NCBI RefSeq assembly: GCF_001543205.1
Contig: NZ_CP014162.1
Location: 992,001-1,056,000, forward strand
DNA length: 64,000 bases
Source: Aerococcus urinaeequi
GTDB taxonomy: Bacteria > Bacillota > Bacilli > Lactobacillales > Aerococcaceae
Reading direction: 5' to 3'
Position 1 is the first letter of the stretch. Each line of letters opens with the position of its first letter. Below, in pieces: positions 8,986 through 18,077 of the stretch. Position numbers and translations under genes: made by a program. The notes under the pieces are model-generated. The model worked only from the letters and a program-made list of their open reading frames with translations. It ran no database searches and was not told the DNA's origin.

Positions 8986-11058
8986 TTAATCATCACCCTT
9001 CCCTGACTCCTGTATCGCTTCAACAAATAGTCTACTCAGTAAATTCTTTAAAGTTTCTTCATTCCCCGTATTATATAGATCGGTATTAATATTATTTTCG
9101 ATAATAGATTGGCTGATCCAACCTAAAACTGTTTTAACGTTGGCATCTAGTGGCGCTGGTGCCAACAATAACAGTATCCGTTTTAGTGAGATCATCTGCC
9201 GATCCATCCCTTCAACATAAAAGGGACTCGACAGATTATAGACCTTAAACACCGGTGTCTTCACATCTTCGTGCACACTATGAAATAGAGACATATTGGT
9301 CTTTGGAATACCAATTGGCGTGGTCTTGTAGCGTTTAATAATTGCCTGTGACACCAAGGCATCATCCGACACAGCAAGTGGTTTCAGCGATTGTATCACT
9401 GCCTCAACGGTCGCCTCCACATGCTCTTTGCTGTTAATGTCTTTGACCTCAAACTGCTTTAACAAATCATCCGCAATCAAGATGGAATCCCGCATCTCTT
9501 CAAAGGTTAATTTGTAATTATCATCCCCAAAGTGGTTGGTCAAAGGGTTTTTGTGGCCTAGTTTGTAGGTTTCGATAAAGTCCTTTAACAAGTCAATATC
9601 CTTGTCAGCTAGTACCGGTGATATCAATTGGTATTCAACCGGGAAATTTTTAAGCGGGGCTGTCGACAGAATCATACTGTATGACCCGACATCTAATCGG
9701 TCAATTTTAGATAATTGTGTGATATCCACTTGAAAAATAGCTTGGAACTGCTTTTCTAGCCGCTCTTTGATAATTTTACCCGCCCCACCATAATTGGAGA
9801 CAATTACTAATAACCGTGGTTGATAGTTTAAAGAAGGCCCTGCTTCGTAAGATGCTGCAAAGTGCATCAATATATAAGCCGCTTCTTCGTGTGAAATATC
9901 GGTTGAAAAAACCGCTTTAAAACTTTCTTCTACTTTGACATACAAGTCTTTGTATTGGTCGACAACCGGTGCTAAACTAGTATCTTTGAAACTCGTGATG
10001 GGGTCATTTTCAATCCGCTTCAAGGCGGCCCGAATGTGAGAAATTAACCCCTTGTACAAGCGTTTGTCCTGTCTAAAGTCGTTACTCGTTTTTTCAGAAA
10101 CGAGTCGGATAAACTTCTGTACCTTATAGGATAATTGGGTGTCAAAGTTCACATTGAAAATCGATTCTTTATTCTTAAAATTGATGCCTTCCAGTTGGTT
10201 AACCAATAAATTACGCTCATTGATTGGAATGTTGATTTTCAATTGATTAGCAATATGCCCCGTAATTTGATAAGCCAAATTGATGATATCGCTTGGGACG
10301 TTGGTCTCAATACTGACAATATCGCCTATGGAAAAGCCTGCCTGGATTCGGTCAAGGGCATAAGCCAATTGAATCAAAACAGGCCGAATTTGATTGTCAT
10401 TCATCTTCTTACCTGAGTTTAGGTCACTCTGATGAAAACTTTCCACCACTGCTTTCAAACTGTTATCAGAAATAAAAGTGAGGAAGAAGGGTTTATCGAT
10501 AGCAGCGCCAATTTCAGATAGATCGGATAAATAAATTGCGCTATCAGATGGAGATAGATTGTTGTAAATGGTTGTCGCCACAATGTTTCGGTTGTTGATT
10601 TCATCCACATCCAAGGTAAAGCCTTGCGCCGGTAACCGGTTTACGCGATTAGCCCCCAATCTTTCTTCAATAGCATCTATATCTTGATAGATGGTATTTA
10701 AACTGACAGCAAATTGTTGGCTTAAAACTTCTGCTGTCACCGGCTCTTCATTGACCAATAAGGTGGTAATAATGCCATCTTGCCGTTCATCTTTAGAGAA
10801 AATATACTGGTTTCGAGCAGTATTTTCTTCCCTCAACATATTTAAAGTTTCCGCATGGCCAACAAGTTTATAGCCCTTGTTCCGTTCGTTGACAATCTCA
10901 ATATTTAAGGTTTTGAGTGACGCCTCTAAATTCGTAATTTCCCGGTAGACTGTCCGTCGACTCACTTGCAGTAAACTTTGAAAAGAAGAGATAGGAATTT
11001 CCGTATGACTATATAACAACTGGTCTAATATAATGGCTTCCCGCTGTGATAGATACAT
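8986..11058 (-). CDS. mtlR: PRD-domain transcriptional activator MtlR (mannitol operon regulator)
   Basis: A 690-residue BglG/MtlR-type regulator. Order: N-terminal HTH (LSQREAIILDQLL, then ISSFQSLLQVSRRTVYREI), a second HTH near residues 100-140, two PTS regulatory domains with conserved His-containing segments, an EIIB-Gat-like domain from about LLVIVSNYGGAGKI, and a C-terminal EIIA-Mtl-like domain (IGIPKTNMSLFHSVHE). It should sense PTS phosphorylation and activate the mtl promoter. In the EIIB-like domain the usual phosphorylatable Cys position reads Ser (VSNYGGAG), so control through that residue may be lost or altered. It lies between mtlA and mtlF. Confidence 0.92.
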   Translation of the reverse strand: MYLSQREAIILDQLLYSHTEIPISSFQSLLQVSRRTVYREITNLEASLKTLNIEIVNERNKGYKLVGHAETLNMLREENTARNQYIFSKDERQDGIITTLLVNEEPVTAEVLSQQFAVSLNTIYQDIDAIEERLGANRVNRLPAQGFTLDVDEINNRNIVATTIYNNLSPSDSAIYLSDLSEIGAAIDKPFFLTFISDNSLKAVVESFHQSDLNSGKKMNDNQIRPVLIQLAYALDRIQAGFSIGDIVSIETNVPSDIINLAYQITGHIANQLKINIPINERNLLVNQLEGINFKNKESIFNVNFDTQLSYKVQKFIRLVSEKTSNDFRQDKRLYKGLISHIRAALKRIENDPITSFKDTSLAPVVDQYKDLYVKVEESFKAVFSTDISHEEAAYILMHFAASYEAGPSLNYQPRLLVIVSNYGGAGKIIKERLEKQFQAIFQVDITQLSKIDRLDVGSYSMILSTAPLKNFPVEYQLISPVLADKDIDLLKDFIETYKLGHKNPLTNHFGDDNYKLTFEEMRDSILIADDLLKQFEVKDINSKEHVEATVEAVIQSLKPLAVSDDALVSQAIIKRYKTTPIGIPKTNMSLFHSVHEDVKTPVFKVYNLSSPFYVEGMDRQMISLKRILLLLAPAPLDANVKTVLGWISQSIIENNINTDLYNTGNEETLKNLLSRLFVEAIQESGKGDD

Positions 11059-11167
11059 TTGGCACCCGCTCCCTTCTTTTGTTTATTTCCTGCTTGTTTT
11101 CTATTAGTTTCCTTTGTTTCTTACTTGTTTCTTATTTAATAATGACTTTTCCGATATTTCCAAGTCC

Positions 11168-12973
11168 TTATGATTCAATCAGCTGGTCGTAAGCACTGGC
11201 TTCTAGTAAATCTTCAATGACCAGGCCATCTAAATCTGGATATAACTCCTGTAAGGAGTGGACGATTGCTTTGTTTCCGATAACTAAAGTAGCGTCGGTT
11301 TTATTGGTATGGACTAAATCTTCAACTGCCACAGCCTTGACGGTCACATCATGGATATTGATCTTCTTCAATTTATTCCGTAGAATAGACGCCGCCATGG
11401 TGGTTTCGCCTACCTTATCTTCAAATGGTAGATAGATATTGTCGATATTTTGAATCGCTATATTTGTTGTTTGGCTTGCTGTCGTATTATCTGTTTCTTT
11501 AACCTCAATTGGTTGCGCAATCATGGCCCCTAAAATCTCATCATAGCGGTCACCGTCTAAGAAATTGTCTACTGAGACGTGCATACCAGATGGATTTTGA
11601 CGGCGTGCTCGAGGGGTTAATTCATTTTGCGAAATGACTAATGTACCTGGCTCATCCTGTAGATTGTTGATGGCAGAATTTGAAATAGGGATGTTGAGAT
11701 TGATTTGTTTGGCCTTTTTCCGTAATAAAGAGGCCCCCATGGCACTTGAACCCATTCCTGCATCACAAGCGAAGATGATTTTATTGACGTTCTCAGCTTT
11801 TGGAACGTCGGCCACATTTTCAGCTACTTGCGTATTGCTTGTAGTTTGACCTTTAGCAGCACGTTTCTCTGCTTGAACGGCATCTTTAGAAGCTTCAAAA
11901 TCCTTACCTTCTGAACGGTCAAATTTGAGGATAGCGACCCCAATGGCGAAGGATACCAAGAAGGCGCCGAATACACCTAATAGGATACCAAATAAATCGC
12001 CCGGTGGTGTCATGGCAACCACTGAAATAATTGATCCCGGTGACGCTGGTCCTACAAGTCCTACATCAAATAATTGGAAAATGGCAGTACCTGTTACCCC
12101 ACCACCAATCACCGATAATACCATCAAGGGTTTCATTAACACATAAGGGAAGTACATCTCGTGAATACCACCAAAGAATTGGATAATAAAGGCACCTGGC
12201 GCTGAAGATTTAGCTGACCCACTACCAAATAGCATATAAGCTAACAACATACCGCCACCAACACCTGGGTTAATAGACACTAAATATAGAATAGACTTAC
12301 CGGCTTCTTGTGCTTGTTGGGCACCTAATGGCGTAAATATACCGTGATTGACAGCATTATTCAAAAAGATAACCTTGGCAGGTTCTGTAATGACATTGGC
12401 AAGTGGTAAGAAACCGTCGGAAATAATGGCTTGAATACCTACAGAGGCAATATCTGTGATGGCACCAATCGTTGGTCCAACAAAGTAATAGCCAAGTACC
12501 GCTAAAATAAAACCTAGGATACCAGAAGAGAAGTTATTAACTAACATTTCAAAACCTTGCGGAATCTTATCTGCAAATTTATCGTCAAATTGCTTCAACA
12601 ACCAACCAGCAAACGGCCCCATCAGCATGGCCCCTAGAAACATAGGAATTTCAGAACCAACCACAACCCCCATGGTCCCAATCGCCCCGACAACTGCCCC
12701 GCGTTGGCCGTGGACTAAACTACCACCACTATAAGCAATCAATAAAGGTAGTAAATAATTTTTCATCGGGTCAATCATTTGAGCCAATTCTTCATTCGGT
12801 AGCCAACCAGTGGCTAGAAATAAGGCTGTAATAATCCCCCAAGAAATAAAGGCGCCAATATTTGGCATAATCATACTACTCAGATAAGAACCAAATTTTT
12901 GAATCCGAGTTTTCATAGAAATTTTCGTATTTGATCCTGCATCTGACACTGTACTTGTACTCATTTCTGACAT
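11168..12973 (-). CDS. mtlA: PTS mannitol-specific EIICB component MtlA with degenerate second EIIB-like domain
   Basis: A membrane permease of 601 residues that imports and phosphorylates mannitol. EIIC occupies about residues 25-350 and includes the substrate motif GGIHEMYFPYVLMKP. A charged linker precedes the EIIB domain with its phosphorylated Cys at about 403 (IIFACDAGMGSSAMGASLL). The last roughly 90 residues look like a second EIIB copy (NIYLPFEDKVGETTMAASIL) lacking the Cys and the glycine loop. Bacillus MtlA stops after one EIIB (about 478 residues). The gene leads the operon behind a good promoter with a cre-like site just upstream. The ATG has AGGAGG upstream. Confidence 0.95.
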   Translation of the reverse strand: MSEMSTSTVSDAGSNTKISMKTRIQKFGSYLSSMIMPNIGAFISWGIITALFLATGWLPNEELAQMIDPMKNYLLPLLIAYSGGSLVHGQRGAVVGAIGTMGVVVGSEIPMFLGAMLMGPFAGWLLKQFDDKFADKIPQGFEMLVNNFSSGILGFILAVLGYYFVGPTIGAITDIASVGIQAIISDGFLPLANVITEPAKVIFLNNAVNHGIFTPLGAQQAQEAGKSILYLVSINPGVGGGMLLAYMLFGSGSAKSSAPGAFIIQFFGGIHEMYFPYVLMKPLMVLSVIGGGVTGTAIFQLFDVGLVGPASPGSIISVVAMTPPGDLFGILLGVFGAFLVSFAIGVAILKFDRSEGKDFEASKDAVQAEKRAAKGQTTSNTQVAENVADVPKAENVNKIIFACDAGMGSSAMGASLLRKKAKQINLNIPISNSAINNLQDEPGTLVISQNELTPRARRQNPSGMHVSVDNFLDGDRYDEILGAMIAQPIEVKETDNTTASQTTNIAIQNIDNIYLPFEDKVGETTMAASILRNKLKKINIHDVTVKAVAVEDLVHTNKTDATLVIGNKAIVHSLQELYPDLDGLVIEDLLEASAYDQLIES

Positions 12974-13007
12974 TGCGATTCCTCCTCAAAACTTTTAAAT
13001 TACTCCC

Positions 13008-13036
13008 ATCATAAATCTTAAAAGCCCTTTCTTCAA
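13008..13036 (-). promoter_or_regulatory. Promoter of the mtlA-mtlR-mtlF operon
   Basis: On the - strand TTGAAG (13036-13031) and TATGAT (13013-13008) are separated by exactly 17 bases, a good SigA promoter. It ends about 35 bases before the mtlA start. Confidence 0.65.
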
Positions 13037-13041
13037 CATTT

Positions 13042-13055
13042 TGAAAGCGCTATAT
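13042..13055. promoter_or_regulatory. cre-like catabolite control site
   Basis: TGAAAGCGCTATAT matches the CcpA operator consensus TGWAANCGNTNWCA at 12 of 14 positions. It lies five bases upstream of the mtl -35 element and in the divergent region shared with the 6-phosphogluconate dehydrogenase gene, so CcpA could affect either promoter. Confidence 0.5.
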
Positions 13056-13145
13056 TTGTCGTCATCAAGTGTGCCAAACTTGAAATGAAGGGTTGATTTT
13101 TCCGTGCTAAGATTTAGGTGACTTTAGAAAAAGGAGTGGGAATAC

Positions 13146-14042
13146 ATGAAAATTGGTATTATTGGACTTGGAAAAATGGGTGCTAACTTAGCCTTAAATG
13201 GCCTTGACCATGGTTGGAACATCATTGGTTACGATGCCTCAGCCCAGGCTAGAGAATCAGCAACAAAGCAAGGGATTCCAACAGTCGCAAGTCAGGAAGC
13301 CTTACTAGAAGCACTGGACCAAGAAAAAATCATCTTACTATCAACACCTGCTGGTCACATTACCAACCAGATTCTTCAAGACTTAGGATCAACATTGCAG
13401 GCAGGTGATATTGTCATTGATTCTGGCAATTCAAAATACAAAGACAGCTTATTGATGGGGCAAATCCTATTAGATAAGGGGATTTACTTGTTAGATTGCG
13501 GGACTTCTGGCGGGATTGATGGGGCTAGAAATGGAGTCAATTTGATGATTGGTGGCGATCCGACAGCCTTTAAAGTTGTTGAACCCTTCTTTAGTGATAT
13601 CGCTTGTACAGACGGTTATTTATATACTGGTCCTAGTGGGTCAGGTCACTATTTGAAAATGGTCCATAACGGGATTGAATACGGCATGATGCAGGCCATT
13701 GGTGAAGGATTTAGCGTCCTAGAAGCTTCAAATTATGACTTCGATTTTGCAGCTGTTTCTAAATTGTGGAACAACGGGTCTGTCGTTCGCTCATGGTTGA
13801 TGGAACTTTTAGAGGAAAGTTTCAATGACGACAGTCAGTTAGACAAAATCGTAGGCAAAATAGATTCCAGCGGTGAAGCCAAATACACGGTTGAAGAAGC
13901 GTTATCACTGGATGTACCCGTTCCAATCATCGCTCAATCCCTATTTGTTCGAAATGACAGTCAATTACCAGACAGTTTTTCAAACAAAGTCGTCTCCGCC
14001 TTGCGTTCCGGATTTGGTGGCCACCCGATTGAACGAAAATAA
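13146..14042 (+). CDS. 6-phosphogluconate dehydrogenase, short (NAD-type, GntZ-like) form
   Basis: A 298-residue NAD(P)-binding dehydrogenase. The N-terminal Rossmann motif is IGIIGLGKMGANLALNG. The substrate motif CGTSGGIDGARNG and the GSGHYLKMVHNGIEYGMMQ helix (catalytic Lys and His-Asn) are those of 6-phosphogluconate dehydrogenases. Length is that of the short, often NAD-preferring form rather than the 470-residue Gnd. It would decarboxylate 6-phosphogluconate to ribulose 5-phosphate. It is transcribed away from the mtl operon from an extended -10 (TGCTAAGAT, 13105-13113) and ends at a strong terminator, so it is monocistronic. No gluconate genes are adjacent. Confidence 0.88.
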   Translation: MKIGIIGLGKMGANLALNGLDHGWNIIGYDASAQARESATKQGIPTVASQEALLEALDQEKIILLSTPAGHITNQILQDLGSTLQAGDIVIDSGNSKYKDSLLMGQILLDKGIYLLDCGTSGGIDGARNGVNLMIGGDPTAFKVVEPFFSDIACTDGYLYTGPSGSGHYLKMVHNGIEYGMMQAIGEGFSVLEASNYDFDFAAVSKLWNNGSVVRSWLMELLEESFNDDSQLDKIVGKIDSSGEAKYTVEEALSLDVPVPIIAQSLFVRNDSQLPDSFSNKVVSALRSGFGGHPIERK

Positions 14043-14071
14043 GCCAAAGTGGCTTAATAAATAGAAATGTT

Positions 14072-14100
14072 AAAACGCAGACTTCAAATCTGCGTTTTTT
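14072..14100 (+). terminator. Intrinsic terminator after the 6-phosphogluconate dehydrogenase gene
   Basis: AAAACGCAGA (14072-14081) and TCTGCGTTTT (14089-14098) form a 10-bp stem with a seven-base loop, ending in a T-run. Confidence 0.88.
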
Positions 14101-14411
14101 GCAATACACTTTTGTTTTCATTTGGTATGGAAGGTTAACCTAGCTTTAATCGGGATTTTATCCCTTTTTCCCGAAATTCAGACCTTATCTATTGATTAAA
14201 AATAAATTTATCCGAACAATATTTCATTATATTTATTTTATAATTCGTATATTTATTAATTTGTTCTATACTTTTAGGTCTGATTATGGTTATAATACTA
14301 TTCAAATTTTCAAATCCGATTAATCGACCTGAAGTAGTGAAAAAAGATTCGCTACTTCCAACAAGTTTAACTTCAATATTTGGCAACTAGGTAGCAAAAA
14401 AGGGGACAAGC
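14101..14411. other. AT-rich upstream region of ade
   Basis: About 310 bases, strongly AT-rich, with a PurBox-like site at 14208-14220 and the ade ribosome binding site (AAAAGGGG). A 65-codon frame on the - strand (14189-14386) lacks a ribosome binding site and is not called. Confidence 0.5.
14208..14220 (+). promoter_or_regulatory. PurBox-like PurR site upstream of adenine deaminase
   Basis: TTATCCGAACAAT matches the PurBox AWWWCCGAACWWT described for lactococcal and streptococcal PurR at 12 of 13 positions. It lies about 190 bases upstream of ade, a purine-salvage gene. A second clear box was not found. Confidence 0.45.
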
Positions 14412-16106
14412 ATGGAAAATCTAATTCACGTCGCAAATGGCAAAGCATTAGCTGATATCGTCTTAAAAAACGGTTATGTGATTAATGTATTTACAGAAGA
14501 AATCATCCAAACTGATGTGGCCATTATAGGCAACCGGATTGCGGCCTTAGGCGACTATGAAGGCAAGCAAACCATTGATTGTACAGGCAAATACATTGCA
14601 CCTGGCTTTATCGACGCCCACATGCATATCGAATCTGCCATGGTGACGCCCTTAGAATTTTCAAAATACGCCCTAGCTAAAGGAACAACAACCGTTTTTG
14701 CTGATCCACACGAATTGGTCAATGTCCTTGGGCAAAAAGGCTTGGACTTTATGCTGACCAGTATTGAAGAAACGCCCATGACTACCCATATCATGATGCC
14801 TTCGTGTGTGCCTGCAACAGATATCGACACCAATGGGGCTGGCGAAATTTTAGCAGCTGACATGGCGCCCTACCTTGAAAACAAGCAAGTCTTTGGTCTA
14901 GCTGAAATGATGCGGTTTGATGATGTGGTTAAGGCTGACGGGAAAATACTGGATAAATTGACACTTTTTAAAAACCAAATTGTAGATGGTCATGCCCCTG
15001 GTTTAACGGGGAAACCCTTACAAGCATACCGGGCTGCCGGTATTGATACTGAACACGAGGCGGAGAATTACGAGGAAGCGATTGAAAAATTACGGGCTGG
15101 CTTTAAATTGTTGATCCGTGAAGGCAGTGCCGCTAGAAACCTTGAGGCAATCCTTAAAGGCTTTGTTGAACATGATATCGCCCTAGACCATTGCATGTTC
15201 TGTACGGATGATAAACATCTTGAAGATATTGAAAAAGAAGGCCATATCGACTTTTGCGTCCGTAAGGCGATCGCACTAGGCGTTCCTGCTGCCACAGCTT
15301 ACAAAATGGCTTCCTATAATGCCGCTCGTGCTTATAACTTACATGATTTAGGAGCAGTCGGGGCTGGCTATCTAGCGGATTTACTCATCATCGATGACCT
15401 TGACCAAGTATCAGTTGAACTTGTCATCAAAAACGGAGAAATCATTGACTTTGACCAGTTAAATAGCCAAAATATTGCGCCCGTATCAGATGCTGATCTC
15501 TTAAATTCAGTTAAACTGCCGAAAATCAACCAAGAAAATCTTGAATTAAAGGCAGATAACACGCCAGTAAAGGTTATTAACTTGGTGGCACAATCCATTT
15601 TGACAAGAGAGTCTGAAGAGATATTACCTAGTGTAGATGGCAAATTTGAAGCCAATAGAGACTTCAATAAGGCTTGTGTGATTGAACGTCACGGTCATTC
15701 GGGTGGTATCGGTGTGAGCGCGATTAAGGGCTATAATATTGAAAATGGCGCGATTGCGACTAGTGTGTCCCATGATGCGCATAATATTACGGCCGTGGGC
15801 GATAACGACGCTGATATCCTACTGGCGGTGAAAGAATTGGACCGTATTCAAGGAGGCTATGTGATTGCTTCTAAAGGGGAAATTGTTGCAGCCCTACCAC
15901 TAGAATTGGCTGGTATTATCAGTATCCAGTCAGGCAAAACGGTACAAGCGCAATTAAATAAGATGGTGGCGCATGCTAGAGCACTTGGTGTACCTGAATC
16001 TATCGATCCGTTTATGACCCTATCTTTCATTGCCTTAACGGTCATTCCAGAATTACGGCTAACAGATAATGGTCTATATGATGTGAATCTGGGGCAATTT
16101 GTATAA
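14412..16106 (+). CDS. ade: Adenine deaminase
   Basis: Converts adenine to hypoxanthine and ammonia in purine salvage. The protein has 564 residues, close to the usual 570-580. Metal-binding amidohydrolase motifs are visible: PGFIDAHMHIESAM near the N-terminus, FADPHELVNVLG, and LDHCMFCTDD with the catalytic Asp pair. The second half has the Ade-specific domain with HGHSGGIGVSAIKGY and SVSHDAHNITAVGDND. The start is ATG with AAAAGGGGAC upstream. It appears monocistronic and faces the convergent jag operon across a hairpin terminator. A PurBox-like site upstream suggests purine-responsive control. Confidence 0.95.
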   Translation: MENLIHVANGKALADIVLKNGYVINVFTEEIIQTDVAIIGNRIAALGDYEGKQTIDCTGKYIAPGFIDAHMHIESAMVTPLEFSKYALAKGTTTVFADPHELVNVLGQKGLDFMLTSIEETPMTTHIMMPSCVPATDIDTNGAGEILAADMAPYLENKQVFGLAEMMRFDDVVKADGKILDKLTLFKNQIVDGHAPGLTGKPLQAYRAAGIDTEHEAENYEEAIEKLRAGFKLLIREGSAARNLEAILKGFVEHDIALDHCMFCTDDKHLEDIEKEGHIDFCVRKAIALGVPAATAYKMASYNAARAYNLHDLGAVGAGYLADLLIIDDLDQVSVELVIKNGEIIDFDQLNSQNIAPVSDADLLNSVKLPKINQENLELKADNTPVKVINLVAQSILTRESEEILPSVDGKFEANRDFNKACVIERHGHSGGIGVSAIKGYNIENGAIATSVSHDAHNITAVGDNDADILLAVKELDRIQGGYVIASKGEIVAALPLELAGIISIQSGKTVQAQLNKMVAHARALGVPESIDPFMTLSFIALTVIPELRLTDNGLYDVNLGQFV

Positions 16107-16133
16107 GAAAATGAGCGAATACTACGATAATAA

Positions 16134-16180
16134 CCAGAAAAAACGACCCTCAATATCCAGTGATAATGGGGGTCGTTTGC
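16134..16180 (-). terminator. Terminator between ade and jag (serves the jag operon, possibly both)
   Basis: AAACGACCCTCA (16142-16153) pairs with TGGGGGTCGTTT (16168-16179). On the - strand the stem is followed by TTTTTT, so it best terminates rpmH-rnpA-yidC-jag. It could also act weakly on ade. Confidence 0.78.
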
Positions 16181-16200
16181 TGTTAATATTTTTATTATTT

Positions 16201-17202
16201 TTAGTCTTTGTAAGATACAACTAGATATCTATGCGGTTCTTTCCCTTCAGAATGGGTCGCAATATATGAATATCTAGCCAATTGCGCGTGGATAATTTTA
16301 CGTTCCGCAGCAGGTAGTGGGTCCAAGAAAACAGGTTGTTTTGAATTGGCTACTTGGTCCGCTGTTTTACGTGCTAATCTTGCTAAGGTTTCTTGACGTC
16401 TTTCCCGATAATTGCCCACATTTACAATCACTTTGACATGTGGGCGCACATATTGGTGGGTCATCACCTGGGCAAGTGTTTCTAATGAATTAATGATCTT
16501 ACCGTGTTTACCAATAACCAACCCTTTTTTCTCAGTTTGGATATTGTAAATAACAGTACGACCACGGTCTTCAACCTCAATATTGGCGTCTACTAGGTAG
16601 GATGCCAACACGTCTATCAGGTATTCAGCAACATGTTCCACATCTTTGAAGTCTTCATCTACCAATTCTAAGTCTTGGTCCGCTTGAACAGCGGTTTCAG
16701 CCGCTTCTTCTGATTCAACTTCTACTTCAGCAATAGTTGCTTCTTTAATAAAAGTTTCCTCATTAATTGATGGTTCAGACTTTTCAGTAGTCACTTCATC
16801 AGAGGCAAGTTCTTCATCAACTTCTTTCTCCGATTCAAACTCAGCGCCTTGAGTCTCTGGCGCTTCATCAAAACTTGTTGATTCAACAACTTCTTCTTCA
16901 GTTTCATCTGTTACTGAATTGATTTCTGTATCTGCATTTTCAGATGGCGCCACTGCTGATGTGTTTTCTTGACCTAAATCAGGGAAGGAATATAAATCAT
17001 CTATTGTGGCATCAATTTCGGACACTTCTCGTTCAGTGTAATGGATGGCTACAATCGCATCCTTTGCCCCTAAACCGAGAAATCCTTTTTTGGCTTCTTG
17101 AATTACTTGAACTTCAACATCTTCTCGCGCCAACCGAAGTTGTTGCAAGCCTTTGGCAATAGCAGCATCGACTGAAGTCGCTTCAAATCTTTCAGTTTTC
17201 AA
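16201..17202 (-). CDS. jag: RNA-binding protein Jag/KhpB (SpoIIIJ-associated)
   Basis: A 333-residue protein with an N-terminal Jag_N domain (about 1-55, including QEAKKGFLGLGAKDAIV), a long acidic Glu/Ser/Thr linker (about 60-190), a KH domain containing LVIGKHGKIINSLETLAQV, and a C-terminal R3H domain (RKTADQVANSKQPVFLDPLPAAERKIIH). KhpB with KhpA binds RNAs and affects cell division and elongation in streptococci and lactobacilli. The start codon is TTG at 17202 with AGGAGG eight bases upstream. It directly follows yidC (15-base gap). The linker is longer than in Bacillus, as is common in Lactobacillales. Confidence 0.94.
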   Translation of the reverse strand: MKTERFEATSVDAAIAKGLQQLRLAREDVEVQVIQEAKKGFLGLGAKDAIVAIHYTEREVSEIDATIDDLYSFPDLGQENTSAVAPSENADTEINSVTDETEEEVVESTSFDEAPETQGAEFESEKEVDEELASDEVTTEKSEPSINEETFIKEATIAEVEVESEEAAETAVQADQDLELVDEDFKDVEHVAEYLIDVLASYLVDANIEVEDRGRTVIYNIQTEKKGLVIGKHGKIINSLETLAQVMTHQYVRPHVKVIVNVGNYRERRQETLARLARKTADQVANSKQPVFLDPLPAAERKIIHAQLARYSYIATHSEGKEPHRYLVVSYKD

Positions 17203-17217
17203 TACAAGAACCTCCTG

Positions 17218-18051
17218 TTATTTCTTCTTACCATTAGGATTACGTTTTGCTTTTTCTAAACGACGTTCTAGCTCTTTCTCTTTACGAATTTGATCTTCGC
17301 GTGCATCACGCTTCTTAAAAGGATTATTCATCACTAATGTTTGAAGAATTGTAAATCCAGTGGACGCCACCCAGTAAAGTGAAATTGCTGATGGTAAGGT
17401 TACACCCATGAATAAAATCATTACTGGCATTGTCCATTGCATCATCGCCATTGATGGATTGCTATTTGGTGTACCAATCGTTGTCAAACGTGTGTTATAC
17501 CATGTTAGAATAGCTGCAATAATTGGGATTACAAATAGTTGGTCAGGAACTCCTAATTCTAACCATAAGAAGTGACCTTGGCTTAGAATTTCTGTTCTAG
17601 AAATAGATTGGTATAAGGCCATCAAGATTGGCAATTGAATTAACATTGGTAAACAACCAGACCACATGCTATAGTCATATTTTTCATTTAACTTGGCTGT
17701 TTCTTCTTGTAATTTTTGCTGAGTCTCTGGATCCTTAGATGCATATTTTTCTTGCAAGGCTTTTAGCTCAGGCTGCATCATTTGCATTTTTTCAGTACTT
17801 TGTGTTTGGTACTTGGTTAATGGAATCAAGATGATACGAATGATCAAGGTAAAGGCAATAATCCCTACACCATAGTTACCAAAGATATCTGATAACCACA
17901 CAATAATACGTGAAAAGTTATAGACGATGTAACGGTCCCACAAACCTGTCGAATTCTCATCGATTGGACTTGTCCCACAAGCCGCTAGAAAGATAACAGC
18001 CATCATGGTGATTGCTAAAATCTTCCACATTTTTTTACTTCGAATATTCAA
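17218..18051 (-). CDS. yidC: Membrane protein insertase YidC (Oxa1/SpoIIIJ family)
   Basis: Inserts proteins into the cytoplasmic membrane, alone or with SecYEG. It is made as a lipoprotein with lipobox LAAC and Cys at residue 25. The Oxa1 core spans about residues 55-250 with the signature YQTQSTEKMQMMQPELKALQEKY and five membrane helices, and the basic C-terminal tail (KRNPNGKKK) contacts the ribosome. The 277 residues fit Gram-positive YidC1. The start is a TTG with GGAGG 11 bases upstream. The order rpmH-rnpA-yidC-jag is standard. Confidence 0.95.
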   Translation of the reverse strand: MNIRSKKMWKILAITMMAVIFLAACGTSPIDENSTGLWDRYIVYNFSRIIVWLSDIFGNYGVGIIAFTLIIRIILIPLTKYQTQSTEKMQMMQPELKALQEKYASKDPETQQKLQEETAKLNEKYDYSMWSGCLPMLIQLPILMALYQSISRTEILSQGHFLWLELGVPDQLFVIPIIAAILTWYNTRLTTIGTPNSNPSMAMMQWTMPVMILFMGVTLPSAISLYWVASTGFTILQTLVMNNPFKKRDAREDQIRKEKELERRLEKAKRNPNGKKK

Positions 18052-18077
18052 TTTTTACAAATCCTCCACGAATTCTA

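Noticed and set aside
14189-14386. 65-codon - strand frame upstream of ade
   Set aside because: AT-rich, no ribosome binding site, overlaps the control region with the PurBox-like site.
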